A stretch of 59,158 nucleotides of DNA, taken from NCBI RefSeq assembly GCF_020144665.1, contig NZ_JAAHBQ010000037.1, positions 1-59,158 on the forward strand, written 5' to 3'. A model generated the notes under the pieces. It was not told the origin of the DNA and searched no databases. It worked only from the letters and a program-made list of their open reading frames with translations. Positions 57,266 through 59,158 of this stretch are shown in pieces. Numbering within the stretch: position 1 is the stretch's first letter; every line of letters starts with the position of its first letter. The stretch is from Oscillatoria salina IIICB1. GTDB lineage: Bacteria; Cyanobacteriota; Cyanobacteriia; Cyanobacteriales; SIO1D9. A program made the translations under genes and the position numbers.

Positions 57266-58885
57266 CTAAAGTTTACGGATTTCGCCAACAGTGCGATAAA
57301 AGCCATTACTTTCTTGTATTTCTTCGACAAGAAAACGCGCCCCTTCTTCTCGTAGGGCTTTCGGGAATTGTACCTTCCAATCGGGGTTGTAGCCAGGAGA
57401 AATTACGCGCATTCTCAGTTTACTTCCTTGTTTGAAGCATTCGACGATAATTCCTTGGGGTGAAGTATCAGTAGTGTCAGGTATCTCACCTAGCCATTTT
57501 TGGCGGATGCGTTGAATTTGCGCTTGAAATGCTGCTCCTTTTTCAGGATTGACCATTTTGACGAAATTGGCAAATCCAGCGATCGCTAGCAACACATCAT
57601 CTGAGTTTCCCCACTTTTTCCCTGCAATCCCGTCTTTTTCCATTTGAAACAGAGTTGCGCGAAAGCGTTTCAGGGTTTTTCGGTCGATATTCGGATATTC
57701 GTTGACAACAATACCTGTAACTTCCTGCTGACGACTCTTACGCAGAATTCTCGTTTTCTCTTGATTAATTGTCAAACCTTCGTGGGCGACAATTGACTCA
57801 ACTCGTCTGAGTAAATTACAAATACGGGGATTGTCACTTCCACAAGAAAAAGTTAGATCGTCAGCGTAACGAGTATAAACAAAATCTAACTCTTGCGCCA
57901 TCCTGGTTAAACGGCGATCTAAACGACGACAGAGTAAATTAGTAATTGCTGGGGAAGCTGGCGAACCTTGAGGTAAATGTCGCTCAGTTTGGGCTACATA
58001 ATAAGTTTTACCATCTAATTCCACCTCTTCAATCTCTGGTTGCGTACATAGCAAAGCGAAAATTGTCGCGGCTGCTTCTGAATAACCAAAAGAACGAAAA
58101 AGTCCTTTGACTCGCTTATAACTTATTGAAGGAAAGAAGTCTTTCAAATCAAAATTAATCACGATTTCCGCACCCACATGAGGTTGCGCGTTCGTCATAA
58201 TCGAACGTTCCTGACGAAAACCATGTGCGGCAGCGTGAGGCTCGATTTTCTCTAAAATTTTAGTTAAAATCCAATGCTGTGCTTGTTTCAATCTCGGCAT
58301 TGGTGCAGAAATTAAACGTTCTCCCCCAGTCTTTTTGGGAATTTTGAAGCGAATATAGTGAGATATCTGCGAAGTTCGGCGGGAAAAGGCTAAAAAGCGC
58401 AATTGTCCCACAGTTATTTCCATCGCTGTGGCAATTTCGGCGGCAGTACTGAGAACAGGTAGCTTGTTACTTTGTAACCGGGCTAAATTAGCTTCAGTAT
58501 TATTTAAACCAGCCGATACACCTTCACCCAGATAAACAAGATCTCGTTTTTTTTGCTCTTGCCAAGCCTCTGCCCGTTCTCGGCGTTCCTTCTCGCGGCG
58601 TTCCTTGGTTTCCCGACGCTTGCGACGAGACTCAGCGAGGCGCTGCTTCAACAGATGCTTGCGTAAGGCTTGTTCGTCTTGTCTTAGGCGGTTTTCTTGA
58701 CGTAGCTGAGATAATTCTTGCTGAAGTTGCTTTCGCTGTCGTAATTCCTCGCTAACATCCTCTTGTGTCTCCTGTTCGGGCGACCAAAAGCCGTAGCGAA
58801 TCATTTCTTGGAGAATAAATTCCTGTTTACCGACTTGTCGGACAAGATCGTAAAGTTCTTGACGAGATCGTGGCTGATTTGTCAT
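57266..58885 (-). CDS. Retron-type reverse transcriptase with N- and C-terminal extensions
   Basis: From ATG 58885 the protein has 539 residues; an ATG at 58975 would translate through a GC-rich hairpin and is less likely. Residues 42-115 are a very basic coiled coil, and 118-200 resemble the N-terminal region of myxobacterial retron RTs. The RT domain has FDLKDFFPSI (about 245-254), LPQGSPASPAITNLLCRRLD and the catalytic YADD at 340-343. The two retron hallmarks are present: NAxxH as NAQPH at 232-236 and VTG at 389-391. Residues about 475-539 form an extra domain (RMRVISPGYNPDWKVQFPKA, LREEGARFLVEEIQ) of unknown function. Retrons pair the RT with a structured msr-msd RNA just upstream and an effector. 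Confidence 0.85.
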   Translation of the reverse strand: MTNQPRSRQELYDLVRQVGKQEFILQEMIRYGFWSPEQETQEDVSEELRQRKQLQQELSQLRQENRLRQDEQALRKHLLKQRLAESRRKRRETKERREKERRERAEAWQEQKKRDLVYLGEGVSAGLNNTEANLARLQSNKLPVLSTAAEIATAMEITVGQLRFLAFSRRTSQISHYIRFKIPKKTGGERLISAPMPRLKQAQHWILTKILEKIEPHAAAHGFRQERSIMTNAQPHVGAEIVINFDLKDFFPSISYKRVKGLFRSFGYSEAAATIFALLCTQPEIEEVELDGKTYYVAQTERHLPQGSPASPAITNLLCRRLDRRLTRMAQELDFVYTRYADDLTFSCGSDNPRICNLLRRVESIVAHEGLTINQEKTRILRKSRQQEVTGIVVNEYPNIDRKTLKRFRATLFQMEKDGIAGKKWGNSDDVLLAIAGFANFVKMVNPEKGAAFQAQIQRIRQKWLGEIPDTTDTSPQGIIVECFKQGSKLRMRVISPGYNPDWKVQFPKALREEGARFLVEEIQESNGFYRTVGEIRKL

Positions 58886-58997
58886 CGGAATTTTAACAGT
58901 GTGAGCGGGAAGTCCCCACCCGAGCGCGCAAGCGGGGTGGTGGATGAGAGCGAACTTCTGATTAGATTCTATCATTGTATGATCTAATGTTGACGCT

Positions 58998-59075
58998 ATT
59001 AGGGGTCGAGGTGGATGTTACCATCGCACCCCTCCCATCCGAAACCAAGCGTGAGACTTTCACCTCACTCGGCTA
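58998..59075 (-). ncRNA. Group II intron 3' end: domains V and VI
   Basis: On the minus strand AGCCGAG (59074-59068) pairs with CTTGGTT (59049-59043). The inner stem TGAGGT/GTCTCA closes a GAAA tetraloop, with a CG bulge on the 3' side. This is the 32-34-nt domain V with its AGC catalytic triad. GGATGGGAGGGG and CCTCGACCCC follow as domain VI, with an unpaired A as candidate branch point, and the intron would end near CCCCTAAT. The rest of the intron would lie beyond the right end of the window. Confidence 0.75.
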
Positions 59076-59093
59076 CTCAACATATCTACCCTT

Positions 59094-59130
59094 TTGACGC
59101 TCCACGTCCTTATAGGGCGTGGAGCGTCAA
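59094..59130 (-). other. 37-nt near-perfect hairpin upstream of domain V
   Basis: TTGACGCTCCACG (59094-59106) pairs with CGTGGAGCGTCAA (59118-59130). Three further pairs, one of them G-T, leave a TTATA loop. It could be a shortened intron domain IV stem or part of an RT-associated RNA. Confidence 0.6.
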
Positions 59131-59158
59131 CCATCTCTCACAACTTCATCATCCGGTT

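Larger units (their letters stand above)
58989..59131 (-). other. Region bounded by 9-nt inverted repeats upstream of the RT (candidate ncRNA)
   Basis: On the minus strand GTTGACGCT (59131-59123) and AGCGTCAAC (58997-58989) enclose about 125 nt just upstream of the RT gene. Retron msr-msd RNAs are bounded by a1/a2 inverted repeats of about this length in this position. However, the enclosed sequence contains a group II intron domain V, and the left repeat is also one arm of a local hairpin, so the pairing is ambiguous. Confidence 0.35.

Noticed and set aside
58886-58930. IS200/IS605-type right end before the RT gene
   Set aside because: The hairpin resembles the tnpB-linked hairpin at 3034-3060 in layout, but similarity is too short and no transposase remnant adjoins it.
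58975-58975. Upstream ATG for the RT
   Set aside because: It would translate a GC-rich hairpin and add 30 residues without domain character; ATG 58885 gives a family-like N-terminus.
58763-58987. Plus-strand frame containing PPERASGVV, superficially like the RASGR motif near hetR
   Set aside because: It is antisense to the RT N-terminus and a GC-rich hairpin, lacks a signal peptide and lacks the final Arg of the motif.

Overview
The window is chromosomal DNA from a cyanobacterium, almost certainly a filamentous one. The octamer GCGATCGC (HIP1) occurs throughout. The genes include hetR, a ycf66 homologue, a patX-like gene, a ycf39/Tic62-like dehydrogenase, many cyanobacterial DUF families (DUF1997, DUF4079, DUF4278, DUF2267, DUF2294), and an isoleucyl-tRNA synthetase carrying the membrane-anchoring CAAD insertion. 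No heterocyst-specific structural gene is visible, so hetR alone does not show that the organism makes heterocysts.

Layout. 1-5.6 kb: the tail of an IS200/IS605-type tnpB, a small antitoxin-like gene, a TPR protein, then the two genes of the cyanobacterial TCA bypass (2-oxoglutarate decarboxylase and succinate-semialdehyde dehydrogenase), separated by a dead tnpB fragment, and a single-domain response regulator. 6-10 kb: an FAD oxidoreductase, then a secreted precursor with four RASGR motifs directly upstream of hetR. 10-14.7 kb: a GH104-like muramidase, an atypical SDR, DUF1997 and DUF4079 proteins and an ankyrin protein. 14.7-22 kb: a minus-strand DNA-metabolism block of DprA-like protein, RecQ fused to a phosphoribosyltransferase, Uma2 nuclease and SNF2 helicase. 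22-29.8 kb: pnp, tpiA, folP and a two-component pair. 30-32.9 kb: a WGR-PARP gene whose catalytic half is tandemly triplicated, followed by a zinc-ribbon protein. 33-49.5 kb: signalling and housekeeping genes, including a GGDEF protein with a DXCF-type GAF domain, a VIT/VWA protein, a glycosyltransferase, gnd and ycf66. 49.7-54.5 kb: ileS, then two toxin-antitoxin modules, the first flanked by 127-bp copies of the ileS tail and the second carrying a palindromic element inside its toxin gene. 55-59.2 kb: two ParA-like ATPases and a retron-type reverse transcriptase, with a group II intron domain V/VI signature just upstream of the latter.

Most interesting. (1) The multi-RASGR precursor next to hetR looks like a variant PatX signal system: the residues I recall as peptide-contacting in HetR are conserved at Anabaena numbering, while every motif copy reads RASGR instead of RGSGR. 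(2) The retron-type RT (NAxxH, YADD, VTG) has an added C-terminal domain, two ParA neighbours and a group II intron-like 3' end enclosed by a 9-nt inverted repeat. (3) A cyanobacterial H-Y-E PARP has undergone recent tandem amplification of its catalytic half. (4) A DprA-like/RecQ-PRTase pair is a plausible foreign-DNA response module.

Low-complexity intergenic DNA (GTTACCAGTGAACA-like, CCCCAGTCACCACCT-like and GGGGATTGG-like repeats, and a 44-bp tandem repeat) fills many gaps. I found no convincing tRNA, rRNA or CRISPR array. All family assignments are from reading motifs and memory; no database search was run.
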